Both the position numbers and the translations under genes were made by a program. 64,000 bases of DNA from B25-G16 sp964549945 (GTDB lineage Bacteria; Desulfobacterota; DSM-4660; Desulfatiglandales; B25-G16): assembly GCA_964549945.1 (NCBI GenBank), contig CAZJXD010000004.1:1-64000 (forward strand), given 5' to 3'. The notes beneath the pieces were generated by a model that saw nothing but the letters and a program-made list of their open reading frames with translations, was not told where the DNA came from and searched no databases. Below, one piece after another: positions 41,627 through 52,492 of this stretch (positions are counted from its first letter, which is position 1; each line of letters begins with the position of its first letter).

Positions 41627-42190
41627 ATGTGGAACTACAGAGTGGTACGAAAAAGGGCTCCCTACATTGACCCTAAAGACAAGAAGGAAAGATTAGGTTA
41701 CACCTATGCCATACATGAGGCATACTACGATGAAAACGGCTATGTGGGGGCCATCACCCAAGAGCCGGTAGAGCCTTTTGGAGGGAATGTAGAAGAGCTA
41801 AGGCATTCATGGGTGATGATGGCAGAGGCATTCGGTCAGCCTATGCTTAACTATAGCAACATCCCTGAGCCGGGATACGACAGAGAGAAGGATCCTCTAG
41901 GAACTATAGTTGATGAGAGGCTGAAGGAGATCGAAGCGGGTAACAAGAAGGGAATTCCCTGGGAGAAAGTACAAAGGGAGCCGGAAAAGAAGTGGGGTCC
42001 CTTTGACGAAGACGAGTATAGAAAACAGGTAGACGAAGAAAGGCTGGAAAAGGAGAGGATTCATGGTGAGGCCTTTATCGGCACACCAACACTTAAAGAA
42101 CTCATCGATAAGATGTATTCCGACTATCATGGATATATCAAACGCGACAAGGCTGAAAACCCTCGGAAATACTCAGCAAAGGATGCCTAA
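41627..42190 (+). CDS. Uncharacterised soluble protein
   Basis: A 187-residue protein starting MWNYRVVRKRAPYIDPKD, with YAIHEAYYDENGYVG and then an acidic/basic, mostly helical remainder. The opening pattern (YRVVRK...YAIHEVYYDENG) recurs in small proteins of unknown function, but I cannot name the family. AAGGTG lies six bases before the ATG. It directly follows the structured RNA candidate. A hairpin at 42195-42233 follows the stop and may end the transcript. Confidence 0.6.
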   Translation: MWNYRVVRKRAPYIDPKDKKERLGYTYAIHEAYYDENGYVGAITQEPVEPFGGNVEELRHSWVMMAEAFGQPMLNYSNIPEPGYDREKDPLGTIVDERLKEIEAGNKKGIPWEKVQREPEKKWGPFDEDEYRKQVDEERLEKERIHGEAFIGTPTLKELIDKMYSDYHGYIKRDKAENPRKYSAKDA

Positions 42191-42194
42191 CCTC

Positions 42195-42233
42195 GCTCTT
42201 TCAGCCGACAGATGAACGTTGCGGCTGAAGAGC
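42195..42233 (+). terminator. Hairpin after the gene at 41627
   Basis: GCTCTTTCAGCCG pairs with CGGCTGAAGAGC with one bulged T. There is no T-run after it, so terminator activity is uncertain. Confidence 0.4.
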
Positions 42234-42340
42234 CCGATAGTGAGAAACGAATTAGACTCTATATATAGACATTCAAATATCACGCGAAGATTTTTGCTAT
42301 CTTCAGTGAACAGTTTTTTTGCTTTCCATAGATATTATTC

Positions 42341-42530
42341 AACAAAGGCAATAACCCTCCTTCATGGCTGTATTCCCCCCTACGGGCACCTCGCGTTTCT
42401 TGTTGGATTGCTATAAAGATTGCGAAATATAAGACAGATCTGTTGTACAACAATATTGTTTTATAACGATGTAGGAGCTTTTCTCATGGTATAGGGAATT
42501 TGTGCAGAAAGGCATTGCAGAGGCAAGGCC
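42341..42530 (+). repeat. Dispersed repeat with two palindromes, copy 2
   Basis: Matches copy 1 from CAACAAAGGCAATA through the palindromic core ACAGATCTGT and AACAATATTGTT and on to AGGAGCTTTTCTCATGG. Past the ATG this copy reads a stop in the third codon (GTA TAG). It shares with copy 3 a further 45 bases (TATAGGGAATTTGTGCAGAA...). So it is a leader without an intact gene. Confidence 0.65.
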
Positions 42531-43000
42531 TTGGTGAAATTGAAGTGGTATTCGTTCTTTAATGAGCAATTCTTGTAACTTGATGTCCCGCTTATTTTTT
42601 AATCGAAATTTCCCTATACGGAGAATGTCATCATCTTAAAGAAACCATCCCGCCTTGTTGAAATTGAAAATATACGTAAATTATTTACGTACCAATAAGG
42701 TATCATAATTTTACTTGACATTTCCTGATTTTATGTCATTCTATACATGCACACGCTTTATTTCCCTATCGGCGATGTGATTTGCCTTTAGCACAACCTT
42801 CAAACTGATTTCATGAGAAAATGCCAAAGGCCTCTATTTTGGCATATAGTATAGAGATCCAGGGTGCATGATGTCAGGATAAGCATTCATAGAAGGCAAT
42901 ATTTCCCTCATTTTACTGCTTAATCGCCGTCTAAAAATTGCCCCTTCTCGAGGGTGATGAAAAACTCGTCTTGTTTTTGATAAATATCATGGAGGGAGTC
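42531..43000. other. Gene-free upstream region of the Rhs gene
   Basis: About 470 AT-rich bases between the repeat copy and the Rhs start. It must contain the promoter of the giant gene; I could not single out boxes. No open frame of note. Confidence 0.4.
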
Positions 43001-46000
43001 ATGGCCGCCATATCAAGAAAGCCTCTCTTTTTCGCCGTCCTTTTTCTCGTTTCTGCTTTTGCCTCACAATCTTATGCAGCCGAAATGACCGTATTTGGGC
43101 CCACGCAATATGTGCGAACCACGGGCGCACCTGATATCTATGACGATACCTTTTCCGCAATTCCTAAAGAAGGGAAACTCATCGTCAAGAATGGGCAGAG
43201 CGATGGTGACCACAGAGTCACCTATGCAATAGACAGCGCCAAGGTTATGGTGAACGGAGAACAGATATTTGGCCCCAGTGATTTCAACGAGCAGGTGTAT
43301 TATCTGGAAGCACCCATTACCCTCCTCCAGGATAACTCGCTTAGGGTAGAACTGAGAAGTGACCCGGATAGCTTTCTTACTATTGAGGTTACCCAGGAAG
43401 CGCCGTCCCCCACTGTCACCATAAGTGCCGCCCCCGAGAGCATCCATGTGGGTGAGTCCTCTATCCTTTCGTGGAGTTCAACCAATGCCGATGCCGCGAG
43501 CATCGATCAGGGAATAGGATCGGTTCCGGTGGATGGTACGACAAGCGTGTCTCCCACAGAGACTACCACCTACACCATTACGGTCACCGGGGAAGGCGGT
43601 ACGGCTGCTGCCGGCGTGACCGTGACGGTGGTAAACAGTGCCCCGGTTTCTGACCCGCAATCGGTGAGCACGGACGAGGACACCGCGGCTTCAATCATCC
43701 TGACGGGTTCAGACGCGGACGAGGACCCTCTCACCTTTCAGGTGGTCTCCGGGCCGGGCCACGGCTCGCTCACTGGCACCCCGCCTGATCTCACCTATGC
43801 TCCTGATGCCGACTACCACGGGCCAGACTCTTTCACATTCAAGGTAAATGACGGATTCGTAGACTCGGAACCGGCCGCGGTCACCATTACCGTGAACCCG
43901 GTGAACGATGCCCCGGTGGCAGCCGATGATATTGCGACCACCGATGAAGACACGGACGTGACCACAGGTAATGTGCTCGCCAATGACACGGATGTCGATG
44001 GGGACACCCTGAGTGTCTTCGACTTTATTCAGCCGATAAACGGGACAGCGGTAGCCAATCTTGACGGCACCTTTACGTACACGCCTCACGAGAACTTCAA
44101 CGGGGCTGACACCTTCACCTACACAGTAGATGACGGGAGCGGTGGAACCGACACGGCCACCGTCACCATTACCGTGAACCCGGTCAATGATGCGCCGGTT
44201 GCCGAAGACCAGGCGATTACCCTTGATGAAGATGGCGCGACAACCATTGTCTTGACGGCCGCTGATGTCGATGGCGATGCCTTGACGTACCAGGTCGTCT
44301 CAGGCCCTTCCTGTGGCACATTGACCGGCCAGGCCCCGGATCTCGCCTATACCCCCATGGAGAACTATCACGGCAGCGACTCCTTCACGTTCAAGGCCGG
44401 TGATGGAACCATAGAGAGCAATATTGCCACTATTAGCCTTACTATAAACGCCGTCAATGATGCCCCGGTTGCAGACCCTCAATCGGTGAGCACGGACGAG
44501 GACACCGCGGCTACAATCATCCTGACGGGTTCAGACGCGGACGGTGACCCTCTCACCTTTCAGGTGGTCTCCGGGCCGGGCCACGGCTCGCTCACTGGCA
44601 CCCCGCCTGATCTCACCTATGCTCCTGATGCCGACTACCACGGCTCAGACTCCTTTACCTTCACCGTTAATGATGGGGCTGTGGATTCGGAATCCGCTAT
44701 GGTCACCATCACCGTCATATCGGTGAACGATGCGCCGGTAGCCGATGCCGGCCCTGACCAGAGTATGTTTGTTGGTGATACGGTTACCCTGGATGGAAGT
44801 GGTTCCAGCGATGTGGATGAAGATCCATTGGTCTATGAGTGGTCGCTGGTCTCTACCCCTCAGGGGAGCACAGCCACCCTCTCCGATCCCTCCCTGGTGA
44901 ACCCCTCCTTTGTGGCTGATGCCTCGGGTACCTACGTAATCCAGCTCATTGTCAATGACGGTTTCGTTGACAGTGTCCCGGATACCGTCACGATCACCAT
45001 AAGCACGCTGAACTATAAGCCCGTGGCCGACGCAGGGCCTGACCAGAAGGTCCTTTCCGGCGATACCGTCACCTTAGACGGAAGTGGCTCCTCTGATCCT
45101 GACGATGATCCGCTGACATACGTGTGGTCCTTTATCTCCATGCCCAGTGGAAGCAGCGCAACCCTCTCGGACGCCGCGGCGATCAACCCCTCCTTTGTTG
45201 CGGATCTTCCCGGCACCTACCTCCTCCGGCTCATCGTCAATGACGGGGAGATCGACAGCGATCCGGATACGGTGACGATTAAGGCAATCACCTTGATCGT
45301 TGGGTTTGATACCTTTCCGGACGGGAGCCCTGTTCCGGCCAATACGGTGATCACCAATCAATATGAATCCATCGGAGTTATGCTCACAACGGATGCAGGC
45401 CCGGAAGCCGGTCCCTATGCAACGCCAGAATCATCGTGGTTTCCCGCTGTTTCTCCCCCGAACGTGCTGGATGTAGACATCAATCCCTATTTCAACTCCG
45501 GGACCTTTACCGTCACCTTTGTTGATCCGGATGAGACCAGCAAGCCGGCAACTACGTCAACCGTGGGGGGGTGGTTCCTGGATGTGGAGGCCACTGGTCA
45601 GACGATCTTAACCGCCTATGATATTAACCGAGCAGTATTAGATTCAATAGTCATACCCATCGCAGGAAATGCCGCCAAACAGTTTTTCAGCATATCCACA
45701 CCCGGGATCGCCAGTGCTACCTTTCAATTAGGCACGCGAACAGGGGACGGCGTTGGTCTTGATGATCTCACCTTTAGCGAGCTGGTTCCCGTGGTGTGTC
45801 TGAAAAATCTTGCCGTTCAGTCTCAGACTGGGGAAATTGCGCTCACATGGACCCCCATAGGCGATACGGATCATCATGACATTTTCCGCGCTCTCTCATT
45901 ATCAGGACCCTTTACCAAGATCGATGAGATACCGGCAACATCCTCGAGCTATCTCGATACCTCCGTTGCCAACGATGTCCTTTACTACTATACAATTGAG

Positions 46001-49000
46001 CGCGTTCCTACCGATGGTGAATCGTTCTGCTCTTCCGATATCGTTGCCGCACTCGCTCCTGCCGTCCCGGCGCTAATGGCAGTGGTTCCGGATGTTACCG
46101 GACAGCTCCAGGCGGATGCGGAGACGCAGATTACCTCATCATATCTGTCTGTCGGTGATATCGGACAGGTGAACACCGATACGGTACCTGCGGGCTATGT
46201 GGCCGGTCAAGATCCGCCCCCTCACAGCTATGTCCCGCAATATTTTGCCATTGACCTTGATGTGTCTACCGGCCTTGCGGCGGTCTCGGTCCCTGATGTA
46301 GTCGGCATGACCCAGGCATCGGCTGAGGATGCTATTCTTACCGCAAATCTTACGGTTGGAACCGTTACCACGGAACACAGCGCTACTGTTCCTGAAGGCA
46401 GTGTCATCAGTCAGAACCCTGAAGCCGGGACTTCGGTTGCACAAGGCACATCCGTAGACTTGGTTGTCTCCCTTGGCCTGGCCCCCGTCCTTGTACCTGA
46501 TGTGGTGGGCCTGGCTCAGGCCGATGCTGAGTCCGCCATCACCGGTGCGGGCCTCATAGTGGGAACCATCACCACGCAGTACAGTGATACCGTACCGGAA
46601 GGCCATGTGATCAGCCAGGATCCTGCTGCCGGCACCTCTGTAGCCTCCGGTTCATCCGTTGACCTAGCCGTATCGCTCGGTCCTGATACTGAACCACCGG
46701 TGGTCACGGTATCGGTGAGCCCTGGGCAGGTAAATCTGGGCGACACAGTCCTTATCACCGTACTCGCCACAGATAATGTGGGGATAGCAGCTACCACCCT
46801 GGCGGTAAACGGGGAGCCTGTCTCCCTGGTAGATAACCAGGCCACCTATACCGCCACCACTGCCGGCATAAGCACTGCTGAGGCCACCGCCACCGATTAC
46901 GCAGGCCTGACAGACACCGACACCACCACCTTTGTGGTTATTGACCCGGGTGACACCGAACCACCCGTGGTGAGCATTACTTCCCCGGCGGATGGGGATG
47001 AGATCACTGCTCCGAGAGATATCATAGGAACGGCTGATGACCCAAATCTTGCATCCTACACCCTCGAATTCACGCCCAAGGGCGCAGATGAGTGGAGAAG
47101 CCTTTCAGTTGGCACCACCCCGGTCATCAATGATGTCCTGGCTCAATTCGATCCCACGCTTCTCACCAATGGCATCTATGAGATCCGCCTCTACGCCACC
47201 GATTTTGGCGGCAATGCTGCCTCTATCACGCTGACCTACCTCATCACAGGCAATCTCAAGGTGGGGCTCTTTACCATCTCCTTTACCGATCTATCGGTTC
47301 CCGTATCAGGGATACCCATACAGGTCATAAGGACTTATGACAGCAGGACAAAGAACAGTGAGGGTGATTTTGGATACGGATGGACCCTGTCTGTCAGAAG
47401 CCATCCAAAGGGCCAGAAGAATAGGCATGAGGGTGAAGGGTGGGAGCAGACCTCTACCGGTGGAGCATTCCCCACCTATTGTCTGGAAGGGCTTGAAGAC
47501 CACTTTGTCTCCTTCACGCTCGCTGACGGCCGTACCCTGGACTTTGACTTCACGCCCGATCCGAGCTGTCAGTTTGGGGTCCCGGTCGAGTACACCAATG
47601 CGGCCTATACGGCCAGACCCGGGACATCAGCCACCCTGGAGCCCATGGGCGATACGGCCCTCGCGCTCCATTACGGCGATCTCGTTGACACCGGCATGAA
47701 TGTCTATGATCCCCAGGAGTTCAGGCTCACCCTCAAGGATGGGACCTCCTACCTGATACATCTCAATGTGGGCGTCGAGGAGATGGAGGATACAAACGGT
47801 AATTCCCTGACCTTCTCCTCGGATGGCATTCTCCATTCCTCGGGTAAGAGCGTCACCTTTACAAGGGACGGGCAGGGCCGCATTACCCAGATAACCGACC
47901 CCATGGGAAACGGTATCGCCTATGCATATGATCAAAATGGAGATCTTGCAAGCGTCACAGACCAGGAATCGAACGAGACGCAGTTTACCTATACCACCTC
48001 CCACGGGCTTGTGGATATTATCGACCCAAGAGGTATCACGCCTGCCAGAAATATCTATGATGACGACGGTAGGCTCATCGCCCATATCGATGCCTATGGA
48101 AACAGGATCGAGTATACCCATGATATTGAAGGCAGGCAGGAGAGCGTTACCGATCGTTTAGGAAATATCACGCTCTATATCTATGACGATGAGGGAAATA
48201 TCCTGGCCAAGACCGATGCCCTCGGCCACACCACCACCTATACCTATGACGCCAGCGGCAACAAGCTCACCGAGACTGACCCCTTAGGAAACACCCCCAC
48301 CTATACCTATGACGCCATGGACAACCTGCTTACCCAGACCGATCCCCTTGGCCACACCACAACCTACACCTACAACGATAGGGGACAGGTGCTCACCACC
48401 ACCGATCCCGAAGGGTATACCACCACCAACACCTACGATGCCAACGGCAACCTCCTCACCACCACCGATCCTCTGGGCACTACCACCACCAACACCTATG
48501 ACACCAGTGGAAACATGCTCTCAACCACGGACTGCATGGGCAATACCACCGCCTATGAATACGATACCTACGGAAACATGACCAAACAGACTGACCCCTT
48601 AGGCACTGTCACCACCTACACCTATGATACCAACGGCAACCAGCTTACCGAGACCACCACCCGCACCAACGAGCTGGGTAATACGGTCACCATGACCACC
48701 GCCTATGAATATGACGCCCTTGGGCAAAGGACCAGGACCACCGATCCTGACGGCAATTTCACCACCACCGAATATAACTCTATTGGCAAGCAGTCTGCCA
48801 CCGTTGATAAGAACGGCAACCGCACGGAGTATGAGTATGATTATACGGGTAACCTTAAAAAGACCACCTACCCGGATGGCACCACCGAGATTAACACCTA
48901 TGACGCTGAGGGCAACAGGTGGACCTCAGAAGATCGGGCGGGGCGAGTCACCTGGTATGAATATGATGCCCTCAATCGGTTGATAGGGACTATCTTCCCT

Positions 49001-51460
49001 GATGGGAGCGAAACTGCCATCGAGTATGATGCGGCAGGCAGGGTTACCGACACCATAGATGAGAACGGACACAGCACCTCCTTCACCTATGATGCCGCAG
49101 GCAGAAGGACCAAGGTGATTGATGCCCTCGGAAACGAAACCTCCTTCACCTGTGATGCCAACGGCAACCAGCTCACCTTGACCGATGCCAACGGCAACAC
49201 CACCACTTATGACTATGATGCGCTCAACAGGAGGATTAAGACCATCTTCCCTGATGCCACCTTTACTACCATAGGATACGACTGCCTTGGCAGAAAGATC
49301 TCTGAAACCGATCAGGCAGGGGTGATAACACAATTTGAATATGATCCTATGGGCCGTTTGATTAAGGTCATCGATGCCATCGGAGGGGAGACCGCCTATA
49401 CCTGCGATGAAGTTGGCAACAAGATAACCCAGACAGACCCCAACGGCCATATCACCACCTGGGCTTATGACAATCTCGGGAGGGTGGTAAAGCATACCCT
49501 TCCCTTGGGCATGTCCGAGACCTTCACCTATGATCCTAACGGCAACATGCTCACCAAGACTGATTTTAACGGCAATATTATTACTTATGCCTATGATGTC
49601 AATAATCGTTTGACAACGAAGAGTTATCCCGATGCCTCACAAGTCTCATTTACATATACACTTACTGGCCACCGAGAGACCGTGACCGCTGCAAGGGGAG
49701 TCACTACCTACACCTATGACCAGCGAGACAGGCTCCTAAGTGTAACCAATCCGGACAGTACTACTCTGTCATACACTTATGACAATGTAGGTAACAGGAC
49801 ATCTGTCCAATATGAACCGTGCGCCTCGAGCCCTGAGCCTTGTGCCACGATTTACACCTATGACGCCCTGAACCGCCTCTCAACCGTCATTGACCCGGAT
49901 GGTGGAGTCACGACCTACACCTATGACAGTGTGGGCAACAGGAAGACCGTGACATACCCCAATGGCACGGTTGCGGAATACACCTACGATACACTGAACA
50001 GGCTTACCTACTTAAAGAACCGGAAATCTACCGGAGAGATTATCTCAAGCTACACCTATACCTTAGGTCCTTCAGGAAACCGCACGAAGGTGGAAGAGAA
50101 TACCGGCAGGGTTGTGGACTACGTCTATGATAACCTTTACAGGCTGACACAAGAGGCTATCACTGATCCGATCAACGGCAATGAAACCATCTCATACACC
50201 TACGATGCCTTTGGTAACCGCCTGACCAAATCAGACTCATCAGGCACTGTCACCTATGCCTATGATGCGAATGACCGGCTGCTTACCGAAGGCAGCAATT
50301 CTTACACCTATGACAACAACGGCAATACAGTAAGCAAGACTGACGGAATAGACACCACCACCTACACCTATGACTATGAGAATAGGTTGATTGCAGTCCA
50401 GACTCCATCCTCTCAGCTTGGATATGCATATGATCCTGATGGAATAAGGGTGAGCTCTGCGGTTGACGGCGTAGTGACTGACTATCTGATAGATAAAAAC
50501 CGGGAATATGCACAGGTGTTGGAAGAGAGAGATGGAAGTGCCACGTTGATCGTTAGTTATGTTTACGGAGATGACCTTATCAGCCAGCAAAGGGGAGGTG
50601 CAGACTCTTATTACCACTACGACGCTCAATCCTCTACCCGCATGTTGACAGATCAAGCAGAAACAGTTACCGATACGTATACCTACGATGCATTTGGCTC
50701 TTTGACAGATCAGGCAGGAGTAACCGCCAATAACTACCTTTACACCGGGGAACAGTACGATCCGAATGTAGGGTTCTATTATCTGAGGGCTAGGTACATG
50801 AATCCGAAGATTGCGAGGTTTGTGACTACTGAGTCGGGGCAAGGAAGCCCTTTTGAGCCGGTGACCTTGCATAAGTATTTGTATGCTAATTGTAATCCTG
50901 TAAATAATCTAGATCCATCTGGTTATACAGCACTATCTGTAATGGAGACTATGACTGTTTTCGCTCTTAGTGCGGCTCTGAATAGCATGATTATGCCTAA
51001 CTTAGCCGTACTAAAATCGTATGCTGGCCGAACCGACCGTTTTGAAGTAGAATTAGGTTATGGTGGATCTGGTGGGAAAATTCTCTATTTCGGAGTAATC
51101 ACTGGGTATATCTGGGAGTTAAATCCTAGTAGAGGAGGATTGACTTATCCTCGTAAACGTGGTGTGTTTAATGTAACAATAATTGGGTTTGGTGCTGGTA
51201 TAGGGATCAATTTTCCATCTAACCCTATAAAATTTCCGACGACAACTAAAAGAAACATTGAACATTTTGATGGCGTAGGTAGAATTTCATCGGTAGGAGC
51301 ATCGTGGAAAGCATTTGGCGCTTCCTGGGTAAAAATGCAACTGGCTGAAGGAACACAGATTCCTCATAAATTTTCTGTCGGTCCTTCAGTATCTGCCGCG
51401 AATCTTGGTGCATTTGTTGCCTCAGCATATTGGGATCTTATTTATGTGGATAGGATATAG
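43001..51460 (+). CDS. Giant exported Rhs/YD-repeat protein with a C-terminal variable tip
   Basis: 2819 residues from the ATG at 43001 (GGAGG five bases upstream). Order: signal peptide (cleavage near AFASQSYAAE), four cadherin-like VNDAPV/STDEDTA modules (about 210-570), two PKD-like modules (VADAGPDQ, 575-765), a beta module (763-930), an FN3-like module (933-1020), three PASTA-like modules (VPDVVG, 1028-1230), two Ig-like modules (1231-1410), the pre-Rhs segment (VIRTYDSRTKNSEGDFGYGW), YD repeats (1620-2570) and the Rhs core (YLRARYMNPKIARF...LDPSGY, ending near 2643). The last 176 residues have a more AT-rich coding style and no recognised fold, as in polymorphic-toxin tips. The gene after it may be its immunity protein. 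Confidence 0.93.
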   Translation: MAAISRKPLFFAVLFLVSAFASQSYAAEMTVFGPTQYVRTTGAPDIYDDTFSAIPKEGKLIVKNGQSDGDHRVTYAIDSAKVMVNGEQIFGPSDFNEQVYYLEAPITLLQDNSLRVELRSDPDSFLTIEVTQEAPSPTVTISAAPESIHVGESSILSWSSTNADAASIDQGIGSVPVDGTTSVSPTETTTYTITVTGEGGTAAAGVTVTVVNSAPVSDPQSVSTDEDTAASIILTGSDADEDPLTFQVVSGPGHGSLTGTPPDLTYAPDADYHGPDSFTFKVNDGFVDSEPAAVTITVNPVNDAPVAADDIATTDEDTDVTTGNVLANDTDVDGDTLSVFDFIQPINGTAVANLDGTFTYTPHENFNGADTFTYTVDDGSGGTDTATVTITVNPVNDAPVAEDQAITLDEDGATTIVLTAADVDGDALTYQVVSGPSCGTLTGQAPDLAYTPMENYHGSDSFTFKAGDGTIESNIATISLTINAVNDAPVADPQSVSTDEDTAATIILTGSDADGDPLTFQVVSGPGHGSLTGTPPDLTYAPDADYHGSDSFTFTVNDGAVDSESAMVTITVISVNDAPVADAGPDQSMFVGDTVTLDGSGSSDVDEDPLVYEWSLVSTPQGSTATLSDPSLVNPSFVADASGTYVIQLIVNDGFVDSVPDTVTITISTLNYKPVADAGPDQKVLSGDTVTLDGSGSSDPDDDPLTYVWSFISMPSGSSATLSDAAAINPSFVADLPGTYLLRLIVNDGEIDSDPDTVTIKAITLIVGFDTFPDGSPVPANTVITNQYESIGVMLTTDAGPEAGPYATPESSWFPAVSPPNVLDVDINPYFNSGTFTVTFVDPDETSKPATTSTVGGWFLDVEATGQTILTAYDINRAVLDSIVIPIAGNAAKQFFSISTPGIASATFQLGTRTGDGVGLDDLTFSELVPVVCLKNLAVQSQTGEIALTWTPIGDTDHHDIFRALSLSGPFTKIDEIPATSSSYLDTSVANDVLYYYTIERVPTDGESFCSSDIVAALAPAVPALMAVVPDVTGQLQADAETQITSSYLSVGDIGQVNTDTVPAGYVAGQDPPPHSYVPQYFAIDLDVSTGLAAVSVPDVVGMTQASAEDAILTANLTVGTVTTEHSATVPEGSVISQNPEAGTSVAQGTSVDLVVSLGLAPVLVPDVVGLAQADAESAITGAGLIVGTITTQYSDTVPEGHVISQDPAAGTSVASGSSVDLAVSLGPDTEPPVVTVSVSPGQVNLGDTVLITVLATDNVGIAATTLAVNGEPVSLVDNQATYTATTAGISTAEATATDYAGLTDTDTTTFVVIDPGDTEPPVVSITSPADGDEITAPRDIIGTADDPNLASYTLEFTPKGADEWRSLSVGTTPVINDVLAQFDPTLLTNGIYEIRLYATDFGGNAASITLTYLITGNLKVGLFTISFTDLSVPVSGIPIQVIRTYDSRTKNSEGDFGYGWTLSVRSHPKGQKNRHEGEGWEQTSTGGAFPTYCLEGLEDHFVSFTLADGRTLDFDFTPDPSCQFGVPVEYTNAAYTARPGTSATLEPMGDTALALHYGDLVDTGMNVYDPQEFRLTLKDGTSYLIHLNVGVEEMEDTNGNSLTFSSDGILHSSGKSVTFTRDGQGRITQITDPMGNGIAYAYDQNGDLASVTDQESNETQFTYTTSHGLVDIIDPRGITPARNIYDDDGRLIAHIDAYGNRIEYTHDIEGRQESVTDRLGNITLYIYDDEGNILAKTDALGHTTTYTYDASGNKLTETDPLGNTPTYTYDAMDNLLTQTDPLGHTTTYTYNDRGQVLTTTDPEGYTTTNTYDANGNLLTTTDPLGTTTTNTYDTSGNMLSTTDCMGNTTAYEYDTYGNMTKQTDPLGTVTTYTYDTNGNQLTETTTRTNELGNTVTMTTAYEYDALGQRTRTTDPDGNFTTTEYNSIGKQSATVDKNGNRTEYEYDYTGNLKKTTYPDGTTEINTYDAEGNRWTSEDRAGRVTWYEYDALNRLIGTIFPDGSETAIEYDAAGRVTDTIDENGHSTSFTYDAAGRRTKVIDALGNETSFTCDANGNQLTLTDANGNTTTYDYDALNRRIKTIFPDATFTTIGYDCLGRKISETDQAGVITQFEYDPMGRLIKVIDAIGGETAYTCDEVGNKITQTDPNGHITTWAYDNLGRVVKHTLPLGMSETFTYDPNGNMLTKTDFNGNIITYAYDVNNRLTTKSYPDASQVSFTYTLTGHRETVTAARGVTTYTYDQRDRLLSVTNPDSTTLSYTYDNVGNRTSVQYEPCASSPEPCATIYTYDALNRLSTVIDPDGGVTTYTYDSVGNRKTVTYPNGTVAEYTYDTLNRLTYLKNRKSTGEIISSYTYTLGPSGNRTKVEENTGRVVDYVYDNLYRLTQEAITDPINGNETISYTYDAFGNRLTKSDSSGTVTYAYDANDRLLTEGSNSYTYDNNGNTVSKTDGIDTTTYTYDYENRLIAVQTPSSQLGYAYDPDGIRVSSAVDGVVTDYLIDKNREYAQVLEERDGSATLIVSYVYGDDLISQQRGGADSYYHYDAQSSTRMLTDQAETVTDTYTYDAFGSLTDQAGVTANNYLYTGEQYDPNVGFYYLRARYMNPKIARFVTTESGQGSPFEPVTLHKYLYANCNPVNNLDPSGYTALSVMETMTVFALSAALNSMIMPNLAVLKSYAGRTDRFEVELGYGGSGGKILYFGVITGYIWELNPSRGGLTYPRKRGVFNVTIIGFGAGIGINFPSNPIKFPTTTKRNIEHFDGVGRISSVGASWKAFGASWVKMQLAEGTQIPHKFSVGPSVSAANLGAFVASAYWDLIYVDRI
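43656..43840 (+). repeat. Nearly identical cadherin-module DNA repeat (first copy; second at 44484-44665)
   Basis: About 180 bases encoding STDEDTAA...LTGSDAD...GPGHGSLTGTPPDL are repeated 820 bases later with only a few differences, far closer than the other modules of the same protein. Points to recent duplication or gene conversion. Confidence 0.85.
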
Positions 51461-51462
51461 CG

Positions 51463-51975
51463 ATGAAAAAACCAATAGAATTCATTAAAACGGCACAAAG
51501 AAAGCATGTGCTTATCTTTATCGGAATAATACTCATTTGTATTCCTTTGACGTATTCAGCTATCATTAATCTTAAACTCAGGACATATGAAAAGGAATCA
51601 ACACCTTTCACAAATAATTTCTTAAAACTTTTGGTTGATAAAAAATATGCTGAATTGCACCAAGAATACGCTATTAATAGCGGCATGAGCATTAATCAAT
51701 TCAAGAAGCAGATTGAAAAGTTGTATTCAGAATTTGGCATCATGCGATCCTATTCTTATAAGGGTTATTCGTCCTCATATGATGGTATGTTTGGAGGAAT
51801 TATTGGTTTCATCCTTTATTACGATTTAGAATTCGACAACGGTAGTAGTTATCAAGGGACCTTTTCCATTGAAATAGACAAGCATAAAAACAGACCAATA
51901 AGTGGAAGTATTTTCAATTTTGAAGTAACTGGCGACTATGGGGAAAAATATGTTGAGATAAGATTAATCAAATAA
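51463..51975 (+). CDS. Membrane-anchored protein, candidate immunity protein for the Rhs tip
   Basis: A 170-residue protein with one N-terminal membrane span (residues 15-34) and an extracytoplasmic alpha/beta domain (FTNNFLKLLVDKKYAELHQE then YYDLEFDNGSSYQGTFSIEI). It starts two bases after the Rhs stop and shares the AT-rich style of the Rhs tip, the position expected for an immunity gene. The fold recalls DUF4019/NTF2-like domains, but this is weak. Function is inferred from position only. Confidence 0.55.
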   Translation: MKKPIEFIKTAQRKHVLIFIGIILICIPLTYSAIINLKLRTYEKESTPFTNNFLKLLVDKKYAELHQEYAINSGMSINQFKKQIEKLYSEFGIMRSYSYKGYSSSYDGMFGGIIGFILYYDLEFDNGSSYQGTFSIEIDKHKNRPISGSIFNFEVTGDYGEKYVEIRLIK

Positions 51976-51976
51976 C

Positions 51977-52492
51977 GCATCAGAATCGGTTAAAGACACT
52001 TACACCTATGGTGCCTTTGGCAAGCGTTTGACCAAGTCAGACTCATCAGGCACTGTCACCTATGCCTATGATGCAAACGACCGGCTGCTTAACGAGACAG
52101 GACCAGGTTATATCTACACCTATGACGCCAACGGCAATACCTTGACCAAATCAGACGGTTCTAATAGTATCCACTATTACTATGACTATGAGAATCGGTT
52201 GATACAGATCCAGGAAGGCGGTTCTCAGACGGATTATGGTTATGACGCCGATGGCATCCGGGTCTCATCCAATACCGATGGAGATATCACCGATTACCTA
52301 GCAGATAAAAATCGTGACTATGCCCAGGTGCTAGAGGAACGGGACGGTTCCGGCTCTTTGACAGTTTATTATGTGTATGGGGATGACCTTATCAGTCAGC
52401 GACGCGGCAGTGGGGAGTACTTTTACCTCTATGACGGTCAGATGTCCACACGACAGCTTACCGATGCCTCAGAAGATGTGGCCAATACTTAA
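51977..52492 (+). pseudogene. Orphan Rhs tip fragment, truncated
   Basis: From 51977 an open frame without its own start encodes Rhs YD repeats (TYTYGAFGKRLTKSDSSGTV...NDRLLNETG...DYLADKNRDYAQVLEERDG). These match residues about 2400-2560 of the giant protein, at points nearly base for base. It ends with LTDASEDVANT and a stop, before the Rhs core, ten bases before the RAYT element. It is a displaced C-terminal cassette cut short beside the mobile element. Confidence 0.85.

Noticed and set aside
46139..46606. Open frames antisense to the giant Rhs gene (also 48926-49495 and 50240-50872)
   Set aside because: They follow the tandem-repeat structure of the sense strand and show no independent coding features.
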